From SCUB01 sp041918675 (GTDB taxonomy: Bacteria; Pseudomonadota; Alphaproteobacteria; Rhizobiales; Xanthobacteraceae): a DNA stretch of 64,000 bases. The position numbers and the translations under genes were made by a program. The DNA is taken from positions 62,001-126,000 of the forward strand of contig JAYRVF010000006.1 of the NCBI GenBank assembly GCA_041918675.1, in the 5' to 3' direction. The notes under the pieces were generated by a model that saw nothing but the letters and a program-made list of their open reading frames with translations, was not told where the DNA came from and did no database searches. Positions 35,363 through 46,605 of the stretch are shown here, piece by piece. How positions within the stretch are numbered: the stretch's first letter is position 1; each line of letters opens with the position of its first letter.

Positions 35363-35826
35363 TCGCCGCGCGGCGCGAGTTCGTTCGCGGGCGCGCGCCG
35401 CCACGCCCCGGCATTGCGCCCGGCGATCAGCCAATAGACCAGCCCGCCGACGATGCCGGCGCCGATCATGATTTCCATCTCGCGGCGGAAATAGGAAGTC
35501 GCGCCGATCCGCTCCAGATCGAAATTGACGAGACCGGCATAGCCGGCAAATCCGACCACGGCGCCGGCGACCGCGTAATAGAGGATCGAACGGAACGACC
35601 AGGTTTCGGCGATGACCACGGCGATCATCGCCGGCACGAAGGCGAGCGTGGAGACGAACACGAAGGCGAGCGCCGCGATCATGCCGAATTCGACGCGGTC
35701 CGTCGGCCCGAGGTGAATGTCGCTCCAGTCGGGATAGAGCGCGGCGATGACGACGATGAGATCTGCGGCGACGCAGGCGCCGATGAAGCCGGCGAGAATG
35801 GCGAATGACCTGGCGATGATCGGCAT
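35353..35826 (-). CDS. Four-helix inner-membrane protein of unknown function
   Basis: A 157-residue protein with four predicted membrane segments: SFAILAGFIGACVAADLIVVIAAL, MIAALAFVFVSTLAFVPAMIAVVI, ILYYAVAGAVVGFAGYAG and IMIGAGIVGGLVYWLIAG. It is conserved-looking but not recognised. The start lies 5 bases after rlmN, so the pair is probably cotranscribed. Its last 10 bases overlap the converging isomerase gene. Confidence 0.7.
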   Translation of the reverse strand: MPIIARSFAILAGFIGACVAADLIVVIAALYPDWSDIHLGPTDRVEFGMIAALAFVFVSTLAFVPAMIAVVIAETWSFRSILYYAVAGAVVGFAGYAGLVNFDLERIGATSYFRREMEIMIGAGIVGGLVYWLIAGRNAGAWRRAPANELAPRGDQT

Positions 35827-35831
35827 CGATC

Positions 35832-37055
35832 TCAATCCGTCAGGGCCATGGCCCGCAGCGCCGCGCGCTCGCGGGCGGAAAGCTTTTCCGTCTCCGACTT
35901 GAGCTGACCGCAGGCCGCGAAAATATCGCGTCCGCGCGGCGTGCGCACGGGCGAGGAATAGCCGGCGTTGAAGATGTATTCGGAAAATCGCTCGATCCGC
36001 GCCCAGTCCGAGCATTCGAACGGCGAGCCCGGCCAGGGGTTGAACGGAATGAGATTGATCTTGGCGGGGATGCCCTTGAGCAGGCGCACCAGCGCCTTGG
36101 CGTCGTCGAGCGAATCGTTGATGTCCTTGAGCATCACATATTCGAACGTGATCCGCCGCGCGTTGGACAGGCCCGGATAGTCGCGGCACGCGGCCAGCAG
36201 TTCGGCGATCGGATATTTGCGGTTGAGCGGCACCAATTGGTCGCGCAGCGCGTCGGTGACCGCGTGCAGCGAGATCGCGAGCATCACGCCGATCTCCTCG
36301 CCCGCGCGCGCGATGTTCGGCACCACGCCCGAGGTCGACAACGTGACGCGGCGTTTCGAAATCCCGATCCCCTCGTTGTCGGAAACGACCAACAGCGCGT
36401 CGCGCACCGCCTCGAAATTGTAGAGCGGCTCGCCCATGCCCATCACCACGATGTTGGTGATCATGCGCCCGCCCGTCGGCGTGTCGCGATCGGCCCAGTC
36501 GCCGAGCCGGTCGCGCGCGATCATGACCTGGCCGACGATTTCGCCGGCGGTCAGGTTGCGTACCAGGCGCTGCGTGCCGGTGTGACAGAAGGCGCAGTTA
36601 AGCGTGCAGCCGACCTGCGAGGAGATGCACAAGGTTCCGCGATCGGCCTCGGGAATATAGACGCATTCGATCTCATGCGGCCGCGTCGTCGCCTCGGCGG
36701 GCGACAACCGCAACAGCCATTTGCGCGTGCCGTCGGCCGAAACCTGCTCGGCCGCGATTTCGGGCCGGTCGAGGGTGAAATGGCGGGCGAGCTCGGCGCG
36801 CATTTCCTTGGCGACGTTCGTCATCTCGGCGAAGTCGCGCGCGCCGCGCACATAGAGCCAATGCCAGAGCTGCTGCGCGCGCATCTTGCGTTGCGCGGCC
36901 GGCACGCCGATGGCGCCGAGGCTGTCCATCAGGCCTTGCCGCGAAAGCCCGATCAACGAGGGGCGCCCCGGCGCGAAATATCCTTCGAGCGGCGCCTTCT
37001 CGACGAAATCCGGGGCCGGCGGCCGCGATTGTTCCTGTTGATGGTTGGCGCTCAT
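35832..37055 (-). CDS. rlmN: 23S rRNA (adenine2503-C2)-methyltransferase RlmN
   Basis: A radical-SAM enzyme methylating A2503 of 23S rRNA and A37 of some tRNAs. The 407-residue protein has the cluster motif CTLNCAFCHTG (Cys150, Cys154, Cys157). It also has GMGEPLYNFEAV, RRVTLSTSGVVP, SLHAVTDALRDQLVPLNRKYPI and a C-terminal Cys in AACGQL that forms the covalent intermediate. The N-terminal RQLWHWLYVRG-like helix domain (QQLWHWLYVRG) is normal. Start and length match alphaproteobacterial homologues. Confidence 0.95.
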   Translation of the reverse strand: MSANHQQEQSRPPAPDFVEKAPLEGYFAPGRPSLIGLSRQGLMDSLGAIGVPAAQRKMRAQQLWHWLYVRGARDFAEMTNVAKEMRAELARHFTLDRPEIAAEQVSADGTRKWLLRLSPAEATTRPHEIECVYIPEADRGTLCISSQVGCTLNCAFCHTGTQRLVRNLTAGEIVGQVMIARDRLGDWADRDTPTGGRMITNIVVMGMGEPLYNFEAVRDALLVVSDNEGIGISKRRVTLSTSGVVPNIARAGEEIGVMLAISLHAVTDALRDQLVPLNRKYPIAELLAACRDYPGLSNARRITFEYVMLKDINDSLDDAKALVRLLKGIPAKINLIPFNPWPGSPFECSDWARIERFSEYIFNAGYSSPVRTPRGRDIFAACGQLKSETEKLSARERAALRAMALTD

Positions 37056-37143
37056 GGACCTTGGCGATTTATGTTCGAGCTCGCGCCCGACGGGGAGACC
37101 ATGGGCGCGCTCGCGCGGCGCGAGCCCGCCGCGGGCCGCGGCC

Positions 37144-37842
37144 TCATGGACATTCCTGGGCGACGCGGTCGAGCGCCTGCGCGAGGCCCTTCAATGCGAA
37201 CGTGTCGGTCAATTCGGTGCCCTTCGACGAAGTGCCGACCACCACGGCCTGAGCCGATTTGCGCATCGCGTCCACCATTCGGCCTTCCTCGGCGGCGTTC
37301 TTGATCCAGGCGCCGTCGGCCTGCGTGTAGAGCGCGAAACGCCCGCCGCCCGCCTCGAGACTCGCCTCGCTTCGCGGCTTGAACGGATAGCCGGCGCTGA
37401 TCGAGACTTCGTCTTTCACCTTCTCGTTCGGCCGGGTGGTGATGAACATATAGGCCGGATCGCGCGGCCGGCCAGCCGGCTTGGACGTCGAGGAGGACGG
37501 TTTGGCCAGCGCGAAGCAAATCTTGCGGCCGCCGGAGGAAGCGGTGTAGGCGCCCCAGCCCGCGAAGCTCCCGAGCAGCGTCGCGCCGCCGGTCGGCGAA
37601 CGCGCCGACGGTTTCGCGCCCGATTTCGCGTCGGATTTCTTGCCCGCCTTCGCGCTTGTTTTCGCGCCCGGCGCCGAGGTCGGGCTCTGCGTCTTGGTCC
37701 CGGATTTGGTCGATGTCGGAGAGGCCGCCGCGGGCGGTGAGCCGGACTGCGCGCGCGCCGCCTCCCGCGTCGCCAGATTTGCCGCGGCGACGAGGGCGGA
37801 CGAGGCCAGGATGATCGTCGCGGTTCGATGGATCAGGATCAT
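37144..37842 (-). CDS. Invasion-associated locus B (IalB)-like protein
   Basis: A 232-residue secreted protein. A signal (TATIILASSALVAAANLATREAARA) is followed by a Ser/Thr/Lys/Pro-rich linker (about 33-85). The IalB-type domain follows with FAGWGAYTASSGGRKICFALAKP, YMFITTRPNEKVKDEVSISAGYPFK, AWIKNAAEEGRMVDAMRKSA and GLAQALDRVAQEC. In Bartonella, IalB is linked to erythrocyte invasion, but the family is widespread in non-pathogenic Rhizobiales and its biochemical role is unknown. GGAAGGGA precedes the start region. Confidence 0.82.
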   Translation of the reverse strand: MILIHRTATIILASSALVAAANLATREAARAQSGSPPAAASPTSTKSGTKTQSPTSAPGAKTSAKAGKKSDAKSGAKPSARSPTGGATLLGSFAGWGAYTASSGGRKICFALAKPSSSTSKPAGRPRDPAYMFITTRPNEKVKDEVSISAGYPFKPRSEASLEAGGGRFALYTQADGAWIKNAAEEGRMVDAMRKSAQAVVVGTSSKGTELTDTFALKGLAQALDRVAQECP

Positions 37843-38003
37843 GCTCACCGTCCCTTCCTGGCAGCGACAATGCCCGGAGAGCGCGGGAAAGGCCAAGCCT
37901 TGGAATCTCCCGCCCGTTTGCTTCTCGAAGGGAATAACGGCGAAAATCGGCCATGTGAAGCCGATTGTTTCGATGTGCGCCGCGAACTTCGCGGCAATCC
38001 CGG

Positions 38004-38372
38004 CTATTCGGCTTTCAGCCCGCGCTTGAGCGCGGCGCGCGCCGCGTCGCGGTGTTCCTGGCGGATATGGCCGGAGACCATCCGCATCGCCGTCATCAGA
38101 ATGGCCGCGTCGTCGGTGAAGCCGAGCAGCGGCAGCATGTCGGGCACGAAGTCGAACGGCAGAATGAAATAGGCGAGCGCGCCGATCAGCGCGATCTGAA
38201 CTCGCAGCGGCGTGCCGCGATCGAACGCGCAATAATAGGCGGCGAGCAGATCCTCGATGAAGGGGAGCTTGGCGGCCGCTCCCCTGACCTTGTCCCAGAA
38301 TTTGAGACGAACGGTTTCGCGCTCGCGCTCGAATTTCGCGGCGTTCATCGTCTCGGCAGTTCGCTCGTTCAT
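38004..38372 (-). CDS. DUF1232 (YkvA-type) small membrane protein
   Basis: A 122-residue protein with the DUF1232 core RVQIALIGALAYFILPFDFVPDMLPLLGFTDDAAILMTAM, where one hydrophobic segment carries the conserved P-D-P/D-FVPD region. The N-terminal helix is charged (FERERETVRLKFWDKVRG). The family's function is not known. The ATG at 38372 gives a typical length; a Met at 38348 is an alternative because neither has a strong ribosome site. Confidence 0.8.
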   Translation of the reverse strand: MNERTAETMNAAKFERERETVRLKFWDKVRGAAAKLPFIEDLLAAYYCAFDRGTPLRVQIALIGALAYFILPFDFVPDMLPLLGFTDDAAILMTAMRMVSGHIRQEHRDAARAALKRGLKAE

Positions 38373-38646
38373 CGCGATCAAGCCCCGTCGATCAAAATTC
38401 CAAGCCCGGCCGGCGACCCGGTCAAATAGCCTGGCCGGAAAGGATGGTCCCAATCCGATCCTGGGGCCCGTTTCGACCCGCCCGGCCACCAGCGGAATTT
38501 CCGTCATCTTCCGGCGGCACGTGCGCCGCGCCGCCGCCCGATGGTGCAAGATGGTGACGATCCGGCCAGGTTCAAGAAGCCGCGCGCGGAGGTTTCACCC
38601 TTCCATCCGCGCGCCCGGCGCTACGCCCGCGGCCGCCCGCGCCCGT

Positions 38647-38943
38647 TCACCCGGCCTTCGCGATCCGGTCCATGATCTCGGCAAGAGCGATGTCGAGGGC
38701 CGTGACGCCGCCGGCGTCATGCGTCGTCAGCACCACCTCGACCTTGCGATAGACATTCGACCATTCGGGATGGTGATTCATTTTCTCGGCCGCCGGCGCG
38801 ACCCGCGTCATGAAGCCGAAGGCCGCGTTGAAATCCTTGAACTCGAAGATTCGCGTGATCGCGGTGCCGGCCCGCGTCTTGGTCCAGCCCGGCAGTTTCT
38901 CAAGCGCCGCCATCAGCGCGTCGGCGTTCAACCTGTCGGCCAC
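38647..38943 (-). CDS. 4a-hydroxytetrahydrobiopterin dehydratase (PCD)
   Basis: A 98-residue pterin-4a-carbinolamine dehydratase. WTKTRAGTAITRIFEFKDFNAAFGFM and the active-site HHPEW at 57-61 followed by VYRKVEVVLTTHDAGGVTALD are diagnostic. It recycles the pterin cofactor of phenylalanine hydroxylase; no hydroxylase is adjacent, and in bacteria lacking it these proteins may serve other pterin roles. Divergent from the site-2 protease gene. Confidence 0.9.
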   Translation of the reverse strand: MADRLNADALMAALEKLPGWTKTRAGTAITRIFEFKDFNAAFGFMTRVAPAAEKMNHHPEWSNVYRKVEVVLTTHDAGGVTALDIALAEIMDRIAKAG

Positions 38944-39096
38944 GGCCCTTGTTCTCCCGATTTTTCCCGATTTCTCCCGGTCGCCCTGGCCGGCGAGGCC
39001 CGCGTCTTCGGGCGCGCCGAAGACCTCGAAACCAGGGGCCGACGTACCTATCTGGAGGTAGACTGCCTGGCAACGAGGGTCGCGGCGAGGAAAAAG

Positions 39097-40215
39097 ATGA
39101 GCTGGTCACTGAGAATAGGATCGATCGCGGGAACGGCGGTGCGCGTGCACATCACGTTCCTCCTTTTCCTCGCCTGGATTTTCGCGGCGAGCTATGCCTC
39201 GGGCGGGTCGGCGGCGGCCTGGAGCGGCATCACCTTCATGATCCTGCTGTTCACCTGCGTCCTGCTGCACGAATTCGGCCACATTCTCACCGCCCGCGCC
39301 TTCGGCGTGCGCACGCCCGATGTCACCTTGCTGCCGATCGGCGGCGTGGCGCGTCTCGCCCAGATCCCCGAGCGGCCGAGCGAGGAGTTCCTCGTCGCCA
39401 TCGCCGGACCGATGGTCAATGTCGCGATTTCAATCGCGCTCGTCGTGCTGGCCGGCGCGAAGCTCGATCTCGGACCGCTGGCGACCGTCGACGACACGCG
39501 CATTCCGCTCGTCGACAAGCTGGCGATGGTCAATCTGTTCCTGGCGGCCTTCAACATGATCCCGGCCTTTCCGATGGATGGCGGGCGCGTGCTGCGCGCC
39601 CTGCTCGCCTCGCAGCTCGGTTTCGTGCGCGCCACCAGCGTCGCCGCGACGATCGGCCAGGGCGTGGCGTTCCTGCTCGGCTTTCTCGGCCTCCTGTACA
39701 ATCCGATCCTCATCTTCATCGCCATCTTCGTCTATCTCGCCGCCGCCTCCGAATCCCACATGGTGGCGCTGCGCTCGGTCGCGCACGGCCTGCCGACGAG
39801 TTTCGCGACGATGACGCAGTTCTCCACCTTGAGCCCGGATTCGCGCATCGGCGACGCCGTCGATCTCGTCCTGCACACGAGCCAGAACGAGTTTCCGATC
39901 ACCGACGCGTCAGGCCGGCTCGCGGGCCTGCTCGGACGCGCCGACATCCTGCGCGCGCTGAAGGCGCAGGGCCCCGACACCCTGGTCGGCACGGCGATGA
40001 CCGGCAACCCGCCGACCATCGACAAGCGGCGCTGCCTTGATGACGCCTTGAGGCTGATGCAGGAGGCCGAGGCGCCCGCCATCGGCGTCGTCGAGCCCGA
40101 CGGGCGGCTTTACGGATTGCTGACGCCGGAAACGATCGCCGCGCTGATGACGATCAACAGCGCCATGCCGGAGGGAGCCCGGCTGTCGACGGCGCGCGGA
40201 CCGTGGAGCAAATAG
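39097..40215 (+). CDS. Site-2 protease (M50) with C-terminal CBS domains
   Basis: A 372-residue intramembrane metalloprotease. The zinc motif HEFGH is at residues 58-62 in the second hydrophobic helix. NMIPAFPMDGGRVLRA, in a later helix, supplies the third ligand Asp. After about residue 230 there are two CBS modules (FPITDASGRLAGLLGRADILRAL and PAIGVVEPDGRLYGLLTPETI) that may sense adenine nucleotides. The start at 39097 has GGCGAGG upstream; a longer frame before it is not family-like. Substrates are unknown; anti-sigma factors are typical for M50 proteases. Confidence 0.9.
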   Translation: MSWSLRIGSIAGTAVRVHITFLLFLAWIFAASYASGGSAAAWSGITFMILLFTCVLLHEFGHILTARAFGVRTPDVTLLPIGGVARLAQIPERPSEEFLVAIAGPMVNVAISIALVVLAGAKLDLGPLATVDDTRIPLVDKLAMVNLFLAAFNMIPAFPMDGGRVLRALLASQLGFVRATSVAATIGQGVAFLLGFLGLLYNPILIFIAIFVYLAAASESHMVALRSVAHGLPTSFATMTQFSTLSPDSRIGDAVDLVLHTSQNEFPITDASGRLAGLLGRADILRALKAQGPDTLVGTAMTGNPPTIDKRRCLDDALRLMQEAEAPAIGVVEPDGRLYGLLTPETIAALMTINSAMPEGARLSTARGPWSK

Positions 40216-40285
40216 GACGAATTTAGGGGGGTACCGCGCCGGTCCGACCGGCGGCCCCCGGCGCGGGCGTTAACCGCGTGCGCGA

Positions 40286-40315
40286 TTGTTAATCGGCCCG
40301 ATTCTCCGCTATGTT
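40286..40315 (+). promoter_or_regulatory. Candidate sigma70-like promoter for the TAXI gene
   Basis: TTGTTA (40286-40291) and TATGTT (40310-40315) are 18 bases apart, about 40 bases before the TAXI-family start. Proposed on consensus likeness only. Confidence 0.35.
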
Positions 40316-40355
40316 ATGAGAGGGGGGCGGGGCGAACGGATAGGTTCGATCACTC

Positions 40356-41810
40356 ATGCTGACGCCGCCGCGATTGCACAGGGATGACGACGACCACGCC
40401 GGCATGGCGAAAGGTCCGTCCCAGCCTGGGACCGAAAAATCCGTGTCGTTTTCGAGACGCTTTGCCTGGCTGATCGTTCTTGCCGCGATGCTGGCGGTCT
40501 CCGCTTTCGGCGGCGGCATCTATTACGCATTCCGTCCGGTGACATTCCGCATCGCCGTCGGCCCGGTCGGCAGCGACGACACCCGCGTCATCCAGGCGAT
40601 CGCGATGGCCTTCGCGCGCGACCGCGCCCATATCCGGCTGCGGACCGTGGTCACCGACGGCGCAGTGGCGAGCGCGGAAGCGATCGAAACCGGCAAGGTC
40701 GATTTCGCGGTCATTCGCGGCGATCTCGGCGTGCCGAAGAACGTCGCGGCGATCGCGACGCTGCGCAAGAATGTCGGCGTGTTGTGGGCGCCGGTGGCCC
40801 CCAGCGCCAAGAAGTCCAAGGCCAAGCAGATCGCCAAGGTCGAGGACCTCGTCGGCCGGCGCGTCGGCGTGATCGGACGGACCCAAGCCAACGTGAACAT
40901 GTTCAAGGTGGTGCTCGAGCAATATGGTATTGGGATCGACAAGGTGCAGATCGTTCAGATCGGCACCAATGTCGTTTCCGAGGTCCTGCGCAAGGGCAGC
41001 GCCGACGCGTTTTTCGCGGTCGGCCCGGTCAACAGCCGCATCACCGCCGAGGCGATCGCGGCCTCGATCCGCGAGGTCGGGCCGCCGAACTTCATCGCCA
41101 TCGAGGCCGCCGACGCGATCGCGCAGAAGAACCCGGCCTACGAGGCCATGGAAATCAACGCCGGGGCCTTCGGGGGCGCGCCGCCGAAGCCCGAGGACGC
41201 GGTGAAAACCATCGGCGTCGCCCACCACATCGTCGCCCGCAAGACCCTCACCCAGTCGAACGTGACCGACTTCACCCGCCAGCTTTTTTCGGTCCGCTCC
41301 GCGATCATCGCCGAACTTCCACACGCGGCGTCGCTGGAGACGCCCGATACCGACAAGGACGCCTCGATCCCGGCCCATCCGGGCGCGGCGGCCTATGTCG
41401 ACGGCGAGGAGAAGACCTTTCTCGAACGCTATAGCGACCTGATCTGGTGGAGCCTGATGGGATTATCCGCGCTCGGCTCGATCGGCGCGTGGTTCGCGGG
41501 CAAGTTCAGCAGGGACCCCGACGGCAATCTCGCCTCCATCCGCGAGAGCCTGATGCGGCTTCTGGCGACCGCGCGGGTGGCGACATCCGGCGAGGAACTC
41601 GATGCCATCCAGTTGTCGGCCGACGAATTGCTGGAGGCCGCGCTGAAGGAAATCGACCGCGCGAGCGGCGACGACACGGCGGTCACCGCCTTCACCCTCG
41701 TCTTGCAACAGGTGCATACCGCGATCGCCGATCGCAGGGTCGTTCTGGGAGGGGGCGTAACCGCCTTCGCGGCGACGCTGACGCCGGCCGCCCCGGCGCT
41801 GCCCGGCTAG
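40356..41810 (+). CDS. TAXI-family solute-binding protein, membrane anchored
   Basis: A 484-residue protein. An N-terminal hydrophobic anchor (AWLIVLAAMLAVSAFGGGIYYAF, about 34-56) is followed by a TAXI-type periplasmic binding domain: VTFRIAVGPVGSDDTRVIQAIA, KVDFAVIRGD, VGVIGRTQANVNMFKVVLEQYGI and GSADAFFAVGP. A second membrane segment lies near residue 370 (LIWWSLMGLSALGSIGAWFAG), with a cytoplasmic helical tail. TAXI proteins usually feed a fused TRAP permease, but none is adjacent. An internal ATG at 40404 is an alternative start. Confidence 0.85.
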   Translation: MLTPPRLHRDDDDHAGMAKGPSQPGTEKSVSFSRRFAWLIVLAAMLAVSAFGGGIYYAFRPVTFRIAVGPVGSDDTRVIQAIAMAFARDRAHIRLRTVVTDGAVASAEAIETGKVDFAVIRGDLGVPKNVAAIATLRKNVGVLWAPVAPSAKKSKAKQIAKVEDLVGRRVGVIGRTQANVNMFKVVLEQYGIGIDKVQIVQIGTNVVSEVLRKGSADAFFAVGPVNSRITAEAIAASIREVGPPNFIAIEAADAIAQKNPAYEAMEINAGAFGGAPPKPEDAVKTIGVAHHIVARKTLTQSNVTDFTRQLFSVRSAIIAELPHAASLETPDTDKDASIPAHPGAAAYVDGEEKTFLERYSDLIWWSLMGLSALGSIGAWFAGKFSRDPDGNLASIRESLMRLLATARVATSGEELDAIQLSADELLEAALKEIDRASGDDTAVTAFTLVLQQVHTAIADRRVVLGGGVTAFAATLTPAAPALPG

Positions 41811-42147
41811 AAATTAACTTGCTGTAATTACATGAGGAATCAGCCGGGACGGGGGCGGCGCGCGATGGCGCGGTCGCGGCTGATCGGCGCAAGAAAGCCC
41901 CCGTGAAAGCGGCCGTCACTTCCGCGAGGAAGATCCGTCCAAGGCCTTGAATCCGGAGCATTTCACCGGCGGCGAGACGATGCCGTCTCGCCGCGAAATG
42001 CGCCAGGAATGGCCCCTGCCGGCCGTTCGCGCATTGTACGCGCGCGAATTCCGACTATATTGCAGTGCAAATCACGACCGTGCCCGGTTCCCCTGAGCCG
42101 GGCACATGGTTTTTCAGCGCCGCGACGCGGCCGGAACAGCTTCATCC
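41811..42147. other. Gap before typA
   Basis: A 337-base non-coding region. It starts with an AT-rich patch (TTAACTTGCTGTAATTA) just after the TAXI stop and contains the candidate typA promoter near its right end. I see no gene in it. Confidence 0.4.
42034..42061 (+). promoter_or_regulatory. Candidate promoter for typA
   Basis: TTGTAC (42034-42039) and TATATT (42056-42061) with a 16-base spacer, about 86 bases before the typA ATG. Consensus likeness only. Confidence 0.35.
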
Positions 42148-43977
<1,830 letters not shown>

Positions 43978-43992
43978 TCGGCCGAGAAGCGC

Positions 43993-45030
43993 CTATTCGG
44001 CGATCGTGTCGCCGGGGCCGATCGTCGCGCAATAATCCGGATCGATGACGAGGTGGATGATGTCGTCGCGCGCCACGCGCGCCGAGGACGGCAACCGAAC
44101 CGTCGCGCGCGCCGAATCGCGGCTGATCTTCAAGACGGCGGTCGCGCCGGCATAGGCGACCTCCTCCACCCGCGCCGGCATCCCGGTTTCCGAAAGGCGG
44201 AACGCCTCCGGGCGGATGAGCAACGTCGCCTCTCCGCTGGCGCCGTTGCCGGCGACGGCGCCGAAGGCGCAGCGGACCTCGCCGTTTTCCGATCGCGCCG
44301 GCAACGCGTTCACGTCGCCGAGAAGCCGCGCCGCCGTCAGGCTCGTCGGTCGATGGTAAAGTTCGCGCGGCGTGCCGGCCTGCAGGATGCGCCCGTTGTC
44401 CATCAGGATGAGCGCGTCGGCCATGATCATGGCTTCCTCGGCGTCGTGGGTGACGATCAGCGCCGACGTTTTCGAATCGGCGACCGCGGCGATGAGATCG
44501 TCGCGCACGCCCTGCTTGAGATGCGAATCGAGCCCCGAAAACGGCTCGTCGAGAAGCAACAGCGCCGGCGCGCGCGCGAGCGCCCGGGCGATGGCGACGC
44601 GTTGCTGCTCGCCGCCCGAAAGCTGATGCGGCCAGGCTGTCATCCGGTCGGCGAGATGCAGACGCTCCAACAGGTCGGTGACGACGCGCCGTCGCTCGGT
44701 CGCGGCGAGATGGCGCAGGCCGAAGCCGACATTGTCCCCGACCGACAGATGCGGAAACAGCGCGTAGTCTTGAAAGACGAAACCGATGTTGCGCCGTTCC
44801 GGCAAAATCCCCCAGCCCGCCCTCGACAAGATCGTGTCGCCGAGAACGATCGTGCCGCCGTCGAGCGGTTCGAGGCCCGCGATCAGACGCAGCAGCGTGC
44901 TCTTGCCGCAACCCGAGCGGCCGAGCAGACAGGAAATCCCCCGTCCGGCGACGGCGAGAGTCGCGCCATCGACGGCGACGCGGTCGCCATAGGCCCGGCG
45001 CGCGCCGGACACTTGCAGAAGCTCGCTCAT
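43993..45030 (-). CDS. Ferric iron ABC transporter ATP-binding protein FbpC-like
   Basis: A 345-residue ATPase. Walker A GRSGCGKST is near residue 37, and the Q-loop lies in VFQDYALFPH. The signature LSGGEQQRVAIARAL and Walker B LLLLDEPFSGLD are present, followed by a C-terminal TOBE-type regulatory domain (LLIRPEAFRLSE). The combination with the next two genes is the FbpABC iron transporter; polyamine or sulfate importers share the ATPase type. The stop lies next to typA and the start overlaps the permease stop by 4 bases. Confidence 0.85.
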   Translation of the reverse strand: MSELLQVSGARRAYGDRVAVDGATLAVAGRGISCLLGRSGCGKSTLLRLIAGLEPLDGGTIVLGDTILSRAGWGILPERRNIGFVFQDYALFPHLSVGDNVGFGLRHLAATERRRVVTDLLERLHLADRMTAWPHQLSGGEQQRVAIARALARAPALLLLDEPFSGLDSHLKQGVRDDLIAAVADSKTSALIVTHDAEEAMIMADALILMDNGRILQAGTPRELYHRPTSLTAARLLGDVNALPARSENGEVRCAFGAVAGNGASGEATLLIRPEAFRLSETGMPARVEEVAYAGATAVLKISRDSARATVRLPSSARVARDDIIHLVIDPDYCATIGPGDTIAE

Positions 45031-46592
45031 TCCCTCGCCCCCCTTGGGACGGCCTTGCGCGACAATATCACGACCGGCCAGACCGCGATGGCGAGCAACG
45101 CCAGCGATGGCCAGGCGGCATGGGCGAGCCGTTCGTCGCCGGCATAGGCGTTGGCGAGGATCGCCAGCGTGTCGAAGTCGAACGGGCGCAAGATCAAGGT
45201 GGCCGGCAATTCCTTCAGGATATCGACGAAGACGAGCAGCGCGGCGGTCAGCAGGCTGCCGCGCACCAACGGCAGGTGGACGCGGCGCAGCGTCCCGGTC
45301 TCGCTTTCGCCGAGCGTGCGCGCGGCGCGTTCCATCGATGGCGTCACGCGCGTGAGGCCGGCGTCGATCGGCTCCAGCGCGGCCGCCATCAGTCGCGCGG
45401 CATAGGCATAAAGCAGCAGCGCGACGGCGGCGCCGAGCCCGGCGACGGCCCCCGGCACCGCGTTCCACACCAGCGTCGCCGGACCGAGCAGCCCGACGGC
45501 GATGACGACGCCGGGCGTGGCGTAGCCCATGCTCGCGAGCCGCGTCACCAGGGGATGGGCGCGGCCGCCAAAGGCGAGCACCGCCGCCAGGAAGACCGTC
45601 ACCGCCGCGCCCACGAGCGCGAGCGACAGCGAGCGCAGGCCGGCGAGCAGCAGCCGCTCGAGATCGGGCGCCGCGCTCGCCGCCCTGATCATCAGCCAGC
45701 CGGCGGGAAGGAGAAGGCTGAGCGTCAACGTCGCCAGGCAAAACAAGCTCGCCGCGATCGCGCGCGCGCCGTCGAGCTTGGTCGGCGCGCTCGCATGGGC
45801 CCGGCCATGCGCGGCGGCGAAGCGTCGCTGGCCGCGCATCAGGCGTTCGATCCACAACAGGATCATCGCCGCGCCGAGCAGCATCAGCGACAGGCGCGCC
45901 GCCATGCCGAGCGCGCCGTAGGACGACCAGGCGCGCACGACGCCGGTCGTCAGGGTTTGCACGCCGAGGAACTGCACCGCGCCGTAATCGGCGATCGCCT
46001 CCATCAAGGCGAGCGCCGTGCCCGCGATGATCGCCGGGCGCGCGAGCGGCAGGGCGACGGCGATGAAGGCGCGCCCCCGCGTCATGCCGAGCAGGCGCGC
46101 CGATTCGATCATCGATCCGGGCAGGCTCGCGAAGGTGGTGCGCACCGTGAGGTAGACGTAAGGATAGAGCGCGCTCGCGAGCACGAGTCCCGCGCCCGGC
46201 AGGCTGCGAATTTCCATCGGAAACCAGCCGATCGCCCAGGTCTCGCGCAACCAGCTTCGAACCGGCCCCGCGACATCAAGAAGCTCGGCCCAGGCGAAGG
46301 CGAGCACATAAGCGGGCGCGGCCAGCGGCAGCGCCAGCGCCCAGGCGAAGAAATCGCGGCCGGGGAAGCCATGAAAGGCGACGAGCCAGGCCAGCGCGGT
46401 TCCGAGCGCGGCCGCGGTGACCGCCACCGCGCCCACCAGCAACAGCGTGTCGCTGGCGTAGCGCAGAATCAATTCGCCCGGCATCGCCGTCGTCGCCGGC
46501 GCGCTCACCGCGATCCAGACGACCGCGACAATCGGCAGCAACGCCAGCGCGGCGACGACGAACGACAACGCGCCGGGACGAATGAATGACAA
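45027..46592 (-). CDS. Ferric iron ABC transporter permease FbpB-like, fused double permease
   Basis: A 521-residue inner-membrane permease with two repeated halves of about six helices. Each half has the EAA-type cytoplasmic loop: MIESARLLGMTRGRAFIAVALPLARPAI in the first and MERAARTLGESETGTLRRVHLPLVRGSL in the second. This fused arrangement is typical of FbpB. LSVALMEAIADYGAVQFLGV-like sequence (ALMEAIADYGAVQFLGV) agrees. It lies between the ATPase and the binding protein in one operon. Confidence 0.88.
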   Translation of the reverse strand: MSFIRPGALSFVVAALALLPIVAVVWIAVSAPATTAMPGELILRYASDTLLLVGAVAVTAAALGTALAWLVAFHGFPGRDFFAWALALPLAAPAYVLAFAWAELLDVAGPVRSWLRETWAIGWFPMEIRSLPGAGLVLASALYPYVYLTVRTTFASLPGSMIESARLLGMTRGRAFIAVALPLARPAIIAGTALALMEAIADYGAVQFLGVQTLTTGVVRAWSSYGALGMAARLSLMLLGAAMILLWIERLMRGQRRFAAAHGRAHASAPTKLDGARAIAASLFCLATLTLSLLLPAGWLMIRAASAAPDLERLLLAGLRSLSLALVGAAVTVFLAAVLAFGGRAHPLVTRLASMGYATPGVVIAVGLLGPATLVWNAVPGAVAGLGAAVALLLYAYAARLMAAALEPIDAGLTRVTPSMERAARTLGESETGTLRRVHLPLVRGSLLTAALLVFVDILKELPATLILRPFDFDTLAILANAYAGDERLAHAAWPSLALLAIAVWPVVILSRKAVPRGARE

Positions 46593-46605
46593 TAACCCGC
46601 GTCCT

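Noticed and set aside
45120..46589. A 489-codon plus-strand open frame
   Set aside because: It is antisense to the fbpB-like permease and its translation is Arg/Gln/Gly-rich without motifs.
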